From Ketobacter sp. (GTDB lineage: Bacteria > Pseudomonadota > Gammaproteobacteria > Pseudomonadales > Ketobacteraceae), in contig NZ_RCHN01000007.1 of the NCBI RefSeq assembly GCF_003671495.1, forward strand, positions 1 through 64,000: a stretch of 64,000 nt of DNA, written 5' to 3'. The position numbers and the translations under genes were made by a program. The notes under the pieces were generated by a model that searched no databases, was not told the origin of the DNA, and saw only the letters and a list, made by a program, of their open reading frames with translations. Within the stretch, counting starts at the first letter, position 1. Each line of letters opens with the position of its first letter. Of this stretch, positions 24,622 to 34,406 are shown in pieces.

Positions 24622-25962
24622 ATGAGTATTACCAAAAAAGAGTTTGCTGAACGCCGTGCCCAGTTGATGGACATGATGGAGCCCAACTCCATTGCCATCG
24701 TTCCCGCCGCCCCCATGCGCACCCGCAGCCGCGATACCGAATACCCCTACCGCCAGGACAGTGATTTCTATTACCTCACCGGGTTCGGTGAGCCGGAAGC
24801 AGTGCTGGTGCTGATCCCCGGGCGTGAGCACGGCGAGTTTGTCATGTTTTGCCGCGAGCGGGATCGGGAGATGGAAATCTGGAACGGCTATCGGGCCGGC
24901 CCTGAAGGCGTGGTCAAGCAGTACGGTGCCGACGATGCATTCCCCATTGGCGATATCGACGAGATCCTGCCGGGGTTGCTGGAAGGCACCGACCGGGTCT
25001 ATTACGCCATGGGCAAGGACAAGGATTTTGACCGTCAGGTGATGGAGTGGGTCAACACCATCCGCGCCAAGGTGCGCAGTGGCGCCCATCCGCCGGGGGA
25101 ATTCATTGCCCTGGATCACCTGCTGCACGACATGCGCCTGTACAAGAGCAAAGCCGAAATCCGGCTGATGCAGAAGGCCGCGGACATGACCGCCGAGGCC
25201 CACATCCGGGCCATGGAAAAATGCCATCCCGGGCTGATGGAGTTTCAACTGGAAGCCGAGTTCCTGCATGAGTTCGGGCGCCAGGGCAGTCGCTTCCCCG
25301 CCTATTCCAGTATCGTCGGGGGCGGTGCCAACGCCTGCATCCTGCATTACATCGACAACAACGCCGAACTCAAAAGCGGCGACCTGGTGTTGATTGACGC
25401 TGGGGCGGAATACCAGCACTACGCGGCGGACATCACCCGCACCTTCCCGGTGAACGGCCGCTTCAGCCCCGCCCAGCGGGCGCTCTATGATGTGGTGTTG
25501 AAAGCCCAGCTGGCAGCCATCAAACAGGTCAAACCGGGCAACCACTGGAACCAGCCCCACGAGGCGGCGGTGAAGGAACTCACCCGCGGCCTGGTCAAAC
25601 TGGGCCTGCTGCAGGGCAAGGTGGATGAACTGATTGAAAGCGAAGCCTTTCGCCGTTTCTACATGCACCGCACCGGCCACTGGCTGGGTATGGACGTGCA
25701 TGATGTGGGCGATTACAAGGTGGGGGACGCCTGGCGGGAACTGGAACCCGGGATGGTGCTGACGGTGGAGCCGGGCCTGTACGTGGCGCCGGACGACGAC
25801 AGCGTGGACCCGCAGTGGCGGGGCATCGGCATCCGCATCGAAGACGACGTGCTGGTGACGGAAAAAGGCCGCAAGGTACTCACCGCCAAGGTGCCTAAGG
25901 ACGCGGATGCCATCGAAGCCTTGATGGCCAAGGCCGCCAAGCTGCATAAACGAGTGGCCTGA
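24622..25962 (+). CDS. pepP: Xaa-Pro aminopeptidase
   Basis: A 446-residue M24B metallopeptidase that removes N-terminal residues preceding proline. The N-terminal domain (1-170) contains RDTEYPYRQDSDFYYLTGF. The pita-bread catalytic domain has metal ligands in VLIDAGAEYQHYAADITRTFP (two Asp), TGHWLGMDVHD (His), LTVEPGLY (Glu) and GIRIEDDVLVTE (Glu). All are intact. It lies between ygfB and ubiH, with the stop overlapping the ubiH start. Confidence 0.96.
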   Translation: MSITKKEFAERRAQLMDMMEPNSIAIVPAAPMRTRSRDTEYPYRQDSDFYYLTGFGEPEAVLVLIPGREHGEFVMFCRERDREMEIWNGYRAGPEGVVKQYGADDAFPIGDIDEILPGLLEGTDRVYYAMGKDKDFDRQVMEWVNTIRAKVRSGAHPPGEFIALDHLLHDMRLYKSKAEIRLMQKAADMTAEAHIRAMEKCHPGLMEFQLEAEFLHEFGRQGSRFPAYSSIVGGGANACILHYIDNNAELKSGDLVLIDAGAEYQHYAADITRTFPVNGRFSPAQRALYDVVLKAQLAAIKQVKPGNHWNQPHEAAVKELTRGLVKLGLLQGKVDELIESEAFRRFYMHRTGHWLGMDVHDVGDYKVGDAWRELEPGMVLTVEPGLYVAPDDDSVDPQWRGIGIRIEDDVLVTEKGRKVLTAKVPKDADAIEALMAKAAKLHKRVA

Positions 25963-27170
25963 TGGACGTGGTCATCATGGGGGGCGGCCTGGTGGGGGCC
26001 TCCCTCGCCGCCTGTCTGGCCCGCGACCCCAAGCTCAGCATTGCCGTGGTGGAAAAGTTTTTGCCGCAAGCCACGGAGCTGCACCCCAGTTACGATGCCC
26101 GCAACACCGCCCTCTCCAACGGCACCTGTCATGTGTTCGATCAATTGGGTTTGTGGCCGTCCATGCGCGAATTCGCCGTGCCCATCCACACCATCGACAT
26201 CACCAATCAGGGCAGTTTTGGCCGCGCCTTCATCCGGGCGCAAGAGGAGCGGGTACGGGCCCTGGGCTACGTGATTGAAAACCGTTACCTGGGCAAATTC
26301 CTGTTTGAGCACCTGCAGCGTTGCCCCAATGTGCAGGTGTTGGCGCCGGCGGAAATCGGCGGCCTGCATTATGAAGGGGATCAGGTGGTGGCCTCGGTGG
26401 AGATGGACGGCCGCTGGGACATGATCAAAACCCCGTTGGTGGTGATCGCCGACGGCGCCGAGTCCCGCGGGCGGGAACTGCTGGGCATCGCGGCCGAGGT
26501 CACCCCCTACGATCAGGTGGCCATTGTCACGGCGGTAACGCCGGATCGCCCTCACAACAATCTGGCATTGGAGCGTTTTACCGCCACCGGCCCCCTGGCG
26601 GTGTTGCCACAGACCGACAATCGCTGGGGGCTGACCTGGTGCCTGGACCAGGCGCGGGCCGAGGCCTTGATGGCCGCCGATGATGAGACGTTCATGGCCG
26701 CTCTGGAACAGGCCGCAGGACCGGCCATCGGCCGCCTCACCCGGGTGGGCAAGCGCTACACCTATCCGCTGGCGCTCACCCTGGCCAAAGAACAGGTGCG
26801 CCCCAATGTGGTGGTGCTGGGCAATGCTGCCCACGGTTTGCATCCGGTGGCGGGGCAGGGCCTCAACATGGCTATGCGGGATGTGGCGGTGCTGGTGCAG
26901 ACCCTGTTTGACGCCAAAGCCCGCAACATCCCCTGGGGCGACTTCAAACTGCTCAACGGCTATCTGCAGCAACGCCAGCAGGACCAATTCAACACCATCC
27001 AGTTTTCCGACAAGCTCACCAAGTTGTTCAGCAATCACAACCCCCTGCTGAGCCTGGCCCGCAACAGTGGCCTGCTGCTGTTCGATACCCTGCAGGGCAC
27101 CAAGCGCTTTGTGGCCCGCCATGCCATGGGGCGTTCGGTGTCCACCACGCTGCCGGAGGTGGCACCTTGA
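25962..27170 (+). CDS. ubiH: 2-octaprenyl-6-methoxyphenol hydroxylase
   Basis: A 402-residue class-A flavin monooxygenase in ubiquinone synthesis, hydroxylating the ring in the UbiH step. It has the Rossmann GxGxxG start VVIMGGGLVGASLAACLA, the DG motif in VIADGAESRGRELLG and the second FAD motif GNAAHGLHPVAGQGLNMAMRD. It overlaps pepP by one base and ubiI by four, so all are translationally coupled. UbiH and not UbiF by operon position and sequence. Confidence 0.93.
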   Translation: MDVVIMGGGLVGASLAACLARDPKLSIAVVEKFLPQATELHPSYDARNTALSNGTCHVFDQLGLWPSMREFAVPIHTIDITNQGSFGRAFIRAQEERVRALGYVIENRYLGKFLFEHLQRCPNVQVLAPAEIGGLHYEGDQVVASVEMDGRWDMIKTPLVVIADGAESRGRELLGIAAEVTPYDQVAIVTAVTPDRPHNNLALERFTATGPLAVLPQTDNRWGLTWCLDQARAEALMAADDETFMAALEQAAGPAIGRLTRVGKRYTYPLALTLAKEQVRPNVVVLGNAAHGLHPVAGQGLNMAMRDVAVLVQTLFDAKARNIPWGDFKLLNGYLQQRQQDQFNTIQFSDKLTKLFSNHNPLLSLARNSGLLLFDTLQGTKRFVARHAMGRSVSTTLPEVAP

Positions 27171-28456
27171 ATTCAACACCCTCGACCTCCTCGCCCTCCA
27201 CCTCCTGGTCAGGGCAGCCGGATATCCTGATCGTCGGCGCCGGCATGGCCGGTCTCACCCTGGCGGCGGCCCTGGCGGAGCAGCCGGTTTCCGTCCAGAT
27301 CATTGATCCGCAGCTTCCAGACGGCCCGGAACGCTGGCCGAACAGCTTTGACCCCCGGGTCAGCGCGCTGACCCAAGCCTCCGAGAACATGCTGCGGCGC
27401 CTGGGGGCGTGGCCTGCCATGGCGGCGCAACGGGTGGCACCCTTTGCCCATATGGATGTCTGGGATGGCGACGGTACCGGCAATATCCAATTCCACGCCG
27501 CCGAGGCCGGGGCCACCCACCTGGGCCATATCGTGGAGAACCGGGTCACCACCCATGCCCTGTATGAGCGGGTGCTGGCGGCGTCCAATGTGGAAGTGAT
27601 CGCCACCGGGTTGGACAAAATCCTGGAAAACGAGCAGGGCGGTTGGCGCATCCTGTTGAGTGATGGCCGCGCCCTGGAGCCCACCCTGCTGATCGGTGCC
27701 GATGGCGCCCGTTCCCGGGTGCGGGACCAGCTGGGCTTCCGCTGTCGCACCTGGTCCTATGGCCAGAGCGCCATCGTCACCACGGTGCAAACCGCCCAGC
27801 CCCACGGTGACACCGCTCGCCAGGTGTTTCTGGAAAGCGGGCCCCTGGCCTTCCTGCCGCTGCGGGAACAGAGCACAAGCCGCGGCTCCTGTCTGTCTTC
27901 CATCGTCTGGACCCTGGACGATGATCAGCTGGAACCGGTCATGGCATTGTCGGAAGCGGAGTTTTGTGCGCGGCTGGGGCAGGCCTTCGAGCAGCGTCTG
28001 GGGCCGGTGCTGAACACAGACCGGCGCTTTGCCTTCCCCCTGCTGCAGAACCACGCGGTGGACTACATCCAGCCCGGAGTGGCCTTGCTGGGGGATGCGG
28101 CCCACACCATTCACCCTCTGGCGGGACAAGGCATCAACCTGGGCCTGCTGGACGCGGCGGTTCTGGCGGAGGAAATTCAGCGGGCGCTGCAGTACGAGTT
28201 GCCGTTGGATGATTTCAGCATCCTGCGCCGTTATCAGCGCCGCCGCAAACCCCATAACCTGCTGTTGATGTCCACCATGGAAGGCTTCAAGCGGCTGTTC
28301 GGCGTGGATGTTCCCCCGTTGCGGGTGGTGCGCAATCTGGGCATGTCCTTCTGCAACCGGCACAGCCTGATCAAGGGCCAGATCATGGCCCGGGCCATGG
28401 GCATGGAAGGGGATCTGCCGGCCCTGGCGCAACCGGGCCTGGTGGCGGATTTCTGA
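27167..28456 (+). CDS. ubiI: UbiI/VisC-type ubiquinone hydroxylase
   Basis: A 429-residue FAD monooxygenase homologous to ubiH. FAD motifs are ILIVGAGMAGLTLAAALAEQ, LIGADGARSRVRDQLG and GDAAHTIHPLAGQGINLGLLD. UbiI performs C5 hydroxylation of the ubiquinone ring. The start codon is a TTG overlapping the UbiH stop (TTGA), preserving operon coupling; the first about 18 residues are low-complexity Ser/Thr/Pro. The gene is distinct from UbiF by its place directly after ubiH. Confidence 0.9.
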   Translation: MNSTPSTSSPSTSWSGQPDILIVGAGMAGLTLAAALAEQPVSVQIIDPQLPDGPERWPNSFDPRVSALTQASENMLRRLGAWPAMAAQRVAPFAHMDVWDGDGTGNIQFHAAEAGATHLGHIVENRVTTHALYERVLAASNVEVIATGLDKILENEQGGWRILLSDGRALEPTLLIGADGARSRVRDQLGFRCRTWSYGQSAIVTTVQTAQPHGDTARQVFLESGPLAFLPLREQSTSRGSCLSSIVWTLDDDQLEPVMALSEAEFCARLGQAFEQRLGPVLNTDRRFAFPLLQNHAVDYIQPGVALLGDAAHTIHPLAGQGINLGLLDAAVLAEEIQRALQYELPLDDFSILRRYQRRRKPHNLLLMSTMEGFKRLFGVDVPPLRVVRNLGMSFCNRHSLIKGQIMARAMGMEGDLPALAQPGLVADF

Positions 28457-28499
28457 GGTTTCTTGTAACCTTAGATAAACCGTAAGCAGGAGTAAGTGC

Positions 28500-28787
28500 A
28501 TGGCAAAAGCGTACGTAATACGCAACCAGCTCGGTCAGTATTTGACGCGAAAGGGGGAATGGGTATCCGGCAAAGATGCCTCGGTTCTGTTTCACCAGCC
28601 CCACTATGATCAGGCCCTCAACCAACTTATCGAAATCAATGCCAAGGACATCGAGCTGCGTGGCACCGTAGTGGGTGTGGCGCTGGATGACAGCAAGCGC
28701 CCGCAGATACAGGAGTACGGCCCGGATCCGGTGCAGAAGGAACTGCTACAGGAAGAGGCGACCACAGAAGACGGGGTCGCCGCTTAA
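28500..28787 (+). CDS. Hypothetical protein, 95 aa
   Basis: A soluble protein starting MAKAYVIRNQLGQYLTRKGEW with a GCAGGAG ribosome-binding site. The N-terminal third resembles a small beta domain; the rest is helical and acidic. It sits between ubiI and the first of the two kinase-like genes with only nine bases to the latter, so it may be co-transcribed with it. No known function. Confidence 0.65.
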   Translation: MAKAYVIRNQLGQYLTRKGEWVSGKDASVLFHQPHYDQALNQLIEINAKDIELRGTVVGVALDDSKRPQIQEYGPDPVQKELLQEEATTEDGVAA

Positions 28788-28796
28788 ACAGGGCGC

Positions 28797-30122
28797 ATGT
28801 ATACGAACCAATTTCTTAACTGGGGGTGGGATGCCGATGCCACCCCTCCCACCCAGCTGCGCAGAGTCCGCTCTCTTGTCTGCGCCTGTATCGCTGTAAT
28901 CCTGCTGGTACTGCCGTTTATTGCGCGCGCCGTTCAGTGGGGCATTCCTATCCGCCTCTTTTTGCTGGGCAGTGTCCTGGGCCTGGCCTGTGCGTCTTTG
29001 CTGTTGTTGCGCCGCCGCCTCTTTGCCTTGAGCCTGCACAGCCTGGCGCTGGCCATTTTCCTCGGCGGCTTCAATCAATATGTCACCGTGGGGGGCTTGT
29101 CGTCCGGCGCTGTCACCTGGTGGCTGATTGTGGCGCTCATGAGCAGTTTGTTCGGCGGTTTGCGGGCGGGCTTGTGCTGGGCCGTCATCAGCCTGTCTAT
29201 CGGCCTGTTCCTGTTCACCCTGGAGGCGCGGGGAATGGTATTTGATAACCTCACCCCGCCAGAGGCGCGCAACGTGCAGCGGGTGTTGATCATGGTGGGG
29301 GAGTTTTTGGCGCTGGGGGCCGTGATGGTGGCCTATCACACCCAGATTGAAGGCTCGGAGCGGGCGCTCAAGGAACGCAATGAACAACTGCAGAAACAGG
29401 TTCAACGGGCGGAGAACGCCGAAGCGGTGGCCCTGGAAGCGGCGGCGGCCAAAAGCCGGTTTCTGGCCAACATGACCCACGAACTGCGCACCCCCCTTAA
29501 CTCTATATTGGGGTTCACCAAGCGGGTTATGGGGCAGCTGGAAGGCAAGATCGAGCCCCGCCAGTTCGATGCCCTGAAAATGGTGGCGGGCAATGGCGAC
29601 CAGATGCTGATGCTGGTGGGTGATCTGCTGGATCTGTCCCAACTGGAATCCGACCGCATGGCGTTGAGCCGGGGGCTGATTGATCTGCGGGAGATGCTCA
29701 ACGTGCTGACCCCCCGTTTGCGCCTGACGGCCCAGCGCTGCAATCTGGATCTGGAGCTGGATGCCGTGCCGGAAGCCTTCATCCAGGGGGATGTGTCGCA
29801 AATCAAACGGGTCATTGAAACCGTGGTGGGGCATGCCCTGCAGTATTGCCCCAGCGGCGCGGTCAGGGTGCGGGCGGATGTGCAGGAGGGGCAATGGTGT
29901 ATGCAGGCCCGCTGCGAAAACCTGAGCTTCGATGAGCAACACCTGGAGCGGATTTTTGATCGCTATCATCACCTGCACAGCACCTGCGAGCGGCCGATCG
30001 TGGTGTCCGGACTGGCCATGGCGCTGGCCCGGGAGCTGGCGGAATTGCACGCCGGGTCGTTGATCGTTCAGAATGAAACCGGGGCCGGAGTCTGTTACCG
30101 GCTAACGCTGCCCACTCAATAA
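28797..30122 (+). CDS. Membrane histidine kinase-like protein with degenerate ATP-binding domain (copy 1)
   Basis: A 441-residue protein with five or six membrane helices (about residues 25-190), a coiled coil (around 195-220), a HisKA H-box SRFLANMTHELRTPLNSILG with the phospho-acceptor His, and a C-terminal HATPase-like fold. The N-box Asn is replaced by His (VVGHALQYC). The G1 glycine motif DxGxG is replaced by ENLSFDEQHLERIF. The G2 motif GxGLGL is replaced by SGLAMALA. So ATP binding is predicted lost. It is paralogous to the next gene and starts with a similar NWGWDADATPPTQLRR. A signalling scaffold or phosphatase-type role is an inference. Confidence 0.8.
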   Translation: MYTNQFLNWGWDADATPPTQLRRVRSLVCACIAVILLVLPFIARAVQWGIPIRLFLLGSVLGLACASLLLLRRRLFALSLHSLALAIFLGGFNQYVTVGGLSSGAVTWWLIVALMSSLFGGLRAGLCWAVISLSIGLFLFTLEARGMVFDNLTPPEARNVQRVLIMVGEFLALGAVMVAYHTQIEGSERALKERNEQLQKQVQRAENAEAVALEAAAAKSRFLANMTHELRTPLNSILGFTKRVMGQLEGKIEPRQFDALKMVAGNGDQMLMLVGDLLDLSQLESDRMALSRGLIDLREMLNVLTPRLRLTAQRCNLDLELDAVPEAFIQGDVSQIKRVIETVVGHALQYCPSGAVRVRADVQEGQWCMQARCENLSFDEQHLERIFDRYHHLHSTCERPIVVSGLAMALARELAELHAGSLIVQNETGAGVCYRLTLPTQ

Positions 30123-30167
30123 TCGCGCACTATACTGAGGGGTCAGGAACACCAGAAAGGAGTGGCT

Positions 30168-31502
30168 TTGGAACGGATGCTGAGTTTATTGCTGAATTGC
30201 GGATGGGATGCCCAGAGCACCGATCCGGTTCAGTTGCGGCGCATACGTACCACGTCGGCCGTGTGTTATCTGCTGCTCCTGGTGGGCATTCCCTTTCTGT
30301 TGCGAGCCTATGAATGGCACATCAGCCTGCGCATGCTGACTGTGCCAGCGGCCATGGGCCTGAGTGTCTGTGCCCTGTTGGTGTTGGGGGTATTCCGGCA
30401 ATTCCAGATCAGTACCCAGCTGGTGACCCTGGCGGTGTTTGTGGGTGGGGCGGGCGCGGTTCTCACCGGGGGCGGCATCGGTACCGCCAATCTGGGCTGG
30501 TGGATACTGGTGCCCTTGCTGGCGGGCCTGTTGCGGGGCCTGGGCAGCAGCCTGGGCTGGGGCGCAGTGGTGTTGGCCTCCATTTACGGCTGTTATCTGG
30601 CGCAGAACCACGGCGTGGTCTTCCTCGATCAGACGCCCCCGGAACACGTGGCGTCCCAGCAGCTCCTGCAGGCCCTGGGCATCACCTGCGCGGTGCTGAT
30701 TCTGGTGAGCAGCTACCTGTCCCAGCTGGTGCAATCCGAAACCCGCCTGGCAAAACAGAACCAGCAACTGCAGGAACAGGTGGCCCGGGCCGAGCGGGCC
30801 GAGCAGGAGCTGACCCGGGCCCTGGAAGCCAAAACCCGCTTTCTGGCCAACATGAGCCATGAGATGAAAACCCCCCTCAATGCCATCGTCGGATTCTCTC
30901 ACCAGCTGGAAAAGCGCAATGGACCCGACCTGGACGATCGGGGGCGCGAATCCCTGCAGCAGGTGATCCGTCATTCCGGGAATATGCTGGCCCTGGTGAA
31001 CGATCTGCTGGCCTTGTCGGGTCTGGACAGCCGCCCGCCGCACCAGGAAACCCGCTTGCCCCTGGATTTGATGGAAGCCCTGGTGCGCACGGTGCACGAG
31101 GTGGCGCCGTGGGCCGAGGAATACAACCTGAACATCCTGCTGGATGCCCCGGACAGCATCGTGATTTCCGCGCAGGGGGAGCAGATTCTGCAGGCCATCA
31201 ACAGCCTGGTGCGCTATGCCCTGGCGTTTGCCAAGGGGCCGGAGATCCGGGTGGCGCTGGGGGAGTTGCCCCAGGGGGCCTTGGTGCAGGTCACCTATGA
31301 AGGTACTTTGTCGGAGTCAGACAAGGCCCGCCTGTTTGATCGCTACAACCATTTGCACAGCCAATTGCAGCGGGATGCGGGCATGTCGGCCCTGGCGTTG
31401 GCGCTGGCCCAGGCGCACGTGCAACGTCACAGTGGCACAATCAAGGTCAATTGTGATCACGAACAGAAGCAGGTTTGCTTCAATCTTTTCCTGCCCAATT
31501 GA
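30168..31502 (+). CDS. Membrane histidine kinase-like protein with degenerate ATP-binding domain (copy 2)
   Basis: A paralogue of the preceding gene with the same plan: the N-terminal motif NCGWDAQSTDPVQLRR, five or six membrane helices, coiled coil, H-box TRFLANMSHEMKTPLNAIVG, and a C-terminal domain where the N-box Asn is Tyr (SLVRYALAF), G1 is absent (EGTLSESDKARLF) and G2 has no GxG (SALALALA). The shared defects in both copies, with an intact His box, argue for a selected non-kinase role. The TTG at 30168 has ideal spacing to AGAAAGGAG; a GTG at 30162 and an ATG at 30177 are in frame too. The gap to copy 1 is about 45 bp. Confidence 0.8.
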   Translation: MERMLSLLLNCGWDAQSTDPVQLRRIRTTSAVCYLLLLVGIPFLLRAYEWHISLRMLTVPAAMGLSVCALLVLGVFRQFQISTQLVTLAVFVGGAGAVLTGGGIGTANLGWWILVPLLAGLLRGLGSSLGWGAVVLASIYGCYLAQNHGVVFLDQTPPEHVASQQLLQALGITCAVLILVSSYLSQLVQSETRLAKQNQQLQEQVARAERAEQELTRALEAKTRFLANMSHEMKTPLNAIVGFSHQLEKRNGPDLDDRGRESLQQVIRHSGNMLALVNDLLALSGLDSRPPHQETRLPLDLMEALVRTVHEVAPWAEEYNLNILLDAPDSIVISAQGEQILQAINSLVRYALAFAKGPEIRVALGELPQGALVQVTYEGTLSESDKARLFDRYNHLHSQLQRDAGMSALALALAQAHVQRHSGTIKVNCDHEQKQVCFNLFLPN

Positions 31503-31547
31503 CTTCCGTCAGCTTTCTGCAAAAAACTCCGTTAAGCTGTTTCATTT

Positions 31548-31572
31548 GCAAATGACACAAATTATCATTTGC
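31548..31572. promoter_or_regulatory. Fur box upstream of fbpA
   Basis: GCAAATGA and TCATTTGC form a perfect inverted repeat. The inner TGACACA-A-ATTATCA fits the 7-1-7 Fur consensus TGATAAT-N-ATTATCA, with the right half exact. It lies about 40 bp upstream of the iron-binding lipoprotein gene, a standard place for iron repression. Confidence 0.75.
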
Positions 31573-31612
31573 TGCCGTCGATATCCAAACTCATGAATTC
31601 AGAGGTGTTCTT

Positions 31613-32677
31613 ATGGTAAAGCGTGTTTCCGGCAAGGTGCTGTCCTCCATGGCGTTGATCACACTGGGTTGGCTGGCGGGTTGCAGCGAACAGGAGCAAG
31701 CCACCTCCGAGCCGGTGCAGGCTGAGGCCGCGTCTGCCCAGGGTGGGGAGATCGTGGTGTACTCCTCCCGTAAGGAGCACCTGGTGAAACCCCTGTTCGA
31801 TCAGTTCACGGCGGAAACCGGCATCAAGGTGTCCTACCTGACCGATGGCGAAGGGCCGTTGATGGCGCGCCTGGAGGCGGAAGCGGAGCGCACCCCGGCA
31901 GACATGCTGATCACCGTGGACGCCGGCAACCTGTGGCAGGCGGCCAACATGGGGCTGTTCCAGCCAGTGCAGTCCGACGTTCTGGAAGCCAATGTGCCTG
32001 AGCAGTTCCAGGATTCTGAAAACCGCTGGTTTGGACTGTCGGTGCGAGCCCGCACCATCGTCTATTCCACCGAACGGGTGAAGCCGGAAGAACTCTCCAC
32101 CTATGAGAATCTGTCCACCGGTGAGTGGGATGGCCGCCTCTGCCTGCGCACCTCCAAGAAGGTCTATAACCAGTCCCTGGTGGCCACGCTGATCGAGCGC
32201 CATGGCCCGGAGCGCACCGAAGCGATCGTTAAAGGCTGGGTGGATAACCTGGCCACCGACGTGTTCCCCAATGACACCGCCCTGATGGAGGCCATTGTTG
32301 CCGGCCAGTGCGATGTGGGCATAGTGAACACTTACTACTTTGGTCGCCTGCAAAAGGATACCCCGGAGATTCCCCTGGCTCTGTTCTGGCCCAATCAGCA
32401 GACCTCCGGTGTGCATGTGAACATTTCCGGCGCGGGCATCACCCAGCATGCCAAGCATCCGCAGCTGGCCCGCCAGTTGTTGGAATGGCTGGCCCAGGGC
32501 GAGGCCCAGGCCATGTTCGCCGGGATCAACATGGAATACCCGGTGAACCCCAATGTACCGGTGGACGATCTGGTAAAAACCTGGGGTGAGTTCAAGGCCG
32601 ATGATCTGAATGTGGAAGTGGCCGGACGCCGTCAGGTGGAAGCCATCAAACTGATGGACCGGGCCGGTTACCGTTAA
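31613..32677 (+). CDS. fbpA: Iron(III) ABC transporter substrate-binding lipoprotein
   Basis: A 354-residue periplasmic ferric-ion-binding protein (FbpA/FutA type, cluster D). Signal peptide with lipobox LAGC, so it is anchored to the membrane. The mature part begins [22 protein letters not shown], a signature of this family, with the iron-binding Tyr pair in the NTYYFGRL region and [11 protein letters not shown]. Its upstream Fur box and the permease gene downstream confirm a role in iron uptake. Confidence 0.93.
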   Translation: MVKRVSGKVLSSMALITLGWLAGCSEQEQATSEPVQAEAASAQGGEIVVYSSRKEHLVKPLFDQFTAETGIKVSYLTDGEGPLMARLEAEAERTPADMLITVDAGNLWQAANMGLFQPVQSDVLEANVPEQFQDSENRWFGLSVRARTIVYSTERVKPEELSTYENLSTGEWDGRLCLRTSKKVYNQSLVATLIERHGPERTEAIVKGWVDNLATDVFPNDTALMEAIVAGQCDVGIVNTYYFGRLQKDTPEIPLALFWPNQQTSGVHVNISGAGITQHAKHPQLARQLLEWLAQGEAQAMFAGINMEYPVNPNVPVDDLVKTWGEFKADDLNVEVAGRRQVEAIKLMDRAGYR

Positions 32678-32687
32678 GCCAGCGCCG

Positions 32688-34334
32688 TTGTCCATCGCCC
32701 TCGCTCGCCCCCAACCCTACCTGCCCCAGGCGCTACGGCGCCTGGGGTTGCTGCGCAGCTGCGCCCTGGTGCTGGCGCTGGTGGTGGGCGCGCCCCTGCT
32801 GGTGATCGCCTTGAGCTGGGGCAGCGTGGATGCGGATATCTGGCTGCACCTGGCCCAGACCCAACTGTTTCGCCTGCTGGGCAATACCCTGGTGCTGGTG
32901 CTGGGGGTGGCCAGCAGCGTCCTGCTGCTGGGGGTGCCCCTGGCCTGGTTTACCGCCACCTGTGAATTCCCCGGTCGCAAGTATTTTGATGTAGCCCTGA
33001 TGCTGCCGTTGGCGGTGCCAGCCTACGTAATGGCCTTTGTCATGGTGGGCCTGCTGGATTACGCCGGCCCCGTGCAATCCCTGCTGCGGGAGTACGTCGG
33101 CACGGCCTATTCTTTCAGTTTTCGCGGCACCGGCGCCGTGGTGATGGTGATGTCGCTGGTGCTGTACCCATACGTGTACATGCTGTCCCGCAATGCCTTC
33201 CTGGCCCAGGGCCGGGAGCCCCTGGAGGCGGCCCGGGTGCTGGGGTTGTCGCCGCTGCAGGGGTTTTTGCAGGTGGCCCTGCCCATGGCACGGCCTGCCA
33301 TCGTGGCCGGTGTGGCGCTGGCCCTGATGGAAACCCTGGCGGATTTCGGTGCCGTGGCCGTGTTCAATTACGACACTTTCACCACCGCCATCTACAAGGC
33401 CTGGTATGGCTTTTTCAACCTGCAGACGGCGGCACAGCTGGCCTCCATGCTGCTGGTGATCGTGCTGGCGGGCCTGTATCTGGAGCGTCGGGCGCGGGGT
33501 TCCGCCCGCTATTACCAGAACAGCCGGCGCCGTGCCGCCCAGGCCCGCTTGCAGCTGAATGGGCCCAAGGCCTGGCTGGTGTCCGGCTGGTGCGGGCTGG
33601 TGTTCCTGGTGGCGTTCCTGATTCCTGTGGGTCAGCTGGTGTACTGGATCGCGCGGGGCGCCTGGCGGGACTGGGACACCCGTTACCTGGATCTGGTGGG
33701 CCATACCCTCAGCCTGGCGGCCATCGCCGCGCTGATCACCGTGCTGGCGGCGTTCCTGCTGGCCCTGTTCAACCGCACCTACAAAGGGGTACTGTCCAAC
33801 GGCATCGTGCGCCTGGCCACGGTGGGCTACGCCCTGCCGGGCTCGGTGCTGGCGGTGGGCATCATGCTCAGTTTCAACTGGTTGGACCACTGGGCGGCGC
33901 AACTGCAGACCCTGCTGGGCCTGCCGGTGCAGCCCCTGTTTGTGGGGGGCGTGTTGGCCCTGTTGCTGGCCTATACCACCCGCTTTCTGGCGGCGGCGTT
34001 CGGCCCGGTGGAAACCAGTCTGGATCGCATCAAGCCCTCCATTCCCGAGGCGGCCGCCATCCTGGGTGCCCGCCCGCCGGAAATCGTGCGCCGCATCTAC
34101 CTGCCCATGCTGGCCCCCGGGCTGCTCACGGCCGCTCTGCTGGTGTTTGTGGACGTGATGAAAGAAATGCCCGCCACCCTGTTGATGCGCCCCTTCGGCT
34201 GGGACACGTTGGCGGTGCGCATCTATGAAATGACCTCCGAAGGCCTCTGGCAGCAGGCGGCCCTGCCCGGATTGTCCATTGTGCTGGTGGGGCTGCTGCC
34301 GGTGATCATCCTGGTGCGTCGCTCGGCGCACTGA
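32688..34334 (+). CDS. fbpB: Iron(III) ABC transporter permease
   Basis: A 548-residue fused permease with two halves, each carrying the EAA-type ABC-coupling loop: EAARVLGLSPLQGFLQVALPMA (first) and EAAAILGARPPEIVRRIYLPML (second). About twelve membrane helices are evident. The start is a TTG about 10 bp after the fbpA stop; an ATG is not near. The usual ATPase FbpC is not found downstream: gcvT follows after about 160 bp. The ATPase must come from elsewhere. Confidence 0.92.
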   Translation: MSIALARPQPYLPQALRRLGLLRSCALVLALVVGAPLLVIALSWGSVDADIWLHLAQTQLFRLLGNTLVLVLGVASSVLLLGVPLAWFTATCEFPGRKYFDVALMLPLAVPAYVMAFVMVGLLDYAGPVQSLLREYVGTAYSFSFRGTGAVVMVMSLVLYPYVYMLSRNAFLAQGREPLEAARVLGLSPLQGFLQVALPMARPAIVAGVALALMETLADFGAVAVFNYDTFTTAIYKAWYGFFNLQTAAQLASMLLVIVLAGLYLERRARGSARYYQNSRRRAAQARLQLNGPKAWLVSGWCGLVFLVAFLIPVGQLVYWIARGAWRDWDTRYLDLVGHTLSLAAIAALITVLAAFLLALFNRTYKGVLSNGIVRLATVGYALPGSVLAVGIMLSFNWLDHWAAQLQTLLGLPVQPLFVGGVLALLLAYTTRFLAAAFGPVETSLDRIKPSIPEAAAILGARPPEIVRRIYLPMLAPGLLTAALLVFVDVMKEMPATLLMRPFGWDTLAVRIYEMTSEGLWQQAALPGLSIVLVGLLPVIILVRRSAH

Positions 34335-34406
34335 TGCCAGGCTAGACTGACTGCACGGCCCCACTGGTCACCCGCCCTTGACCTGAGTACAATTGCCCCC
34401 CTTAAT

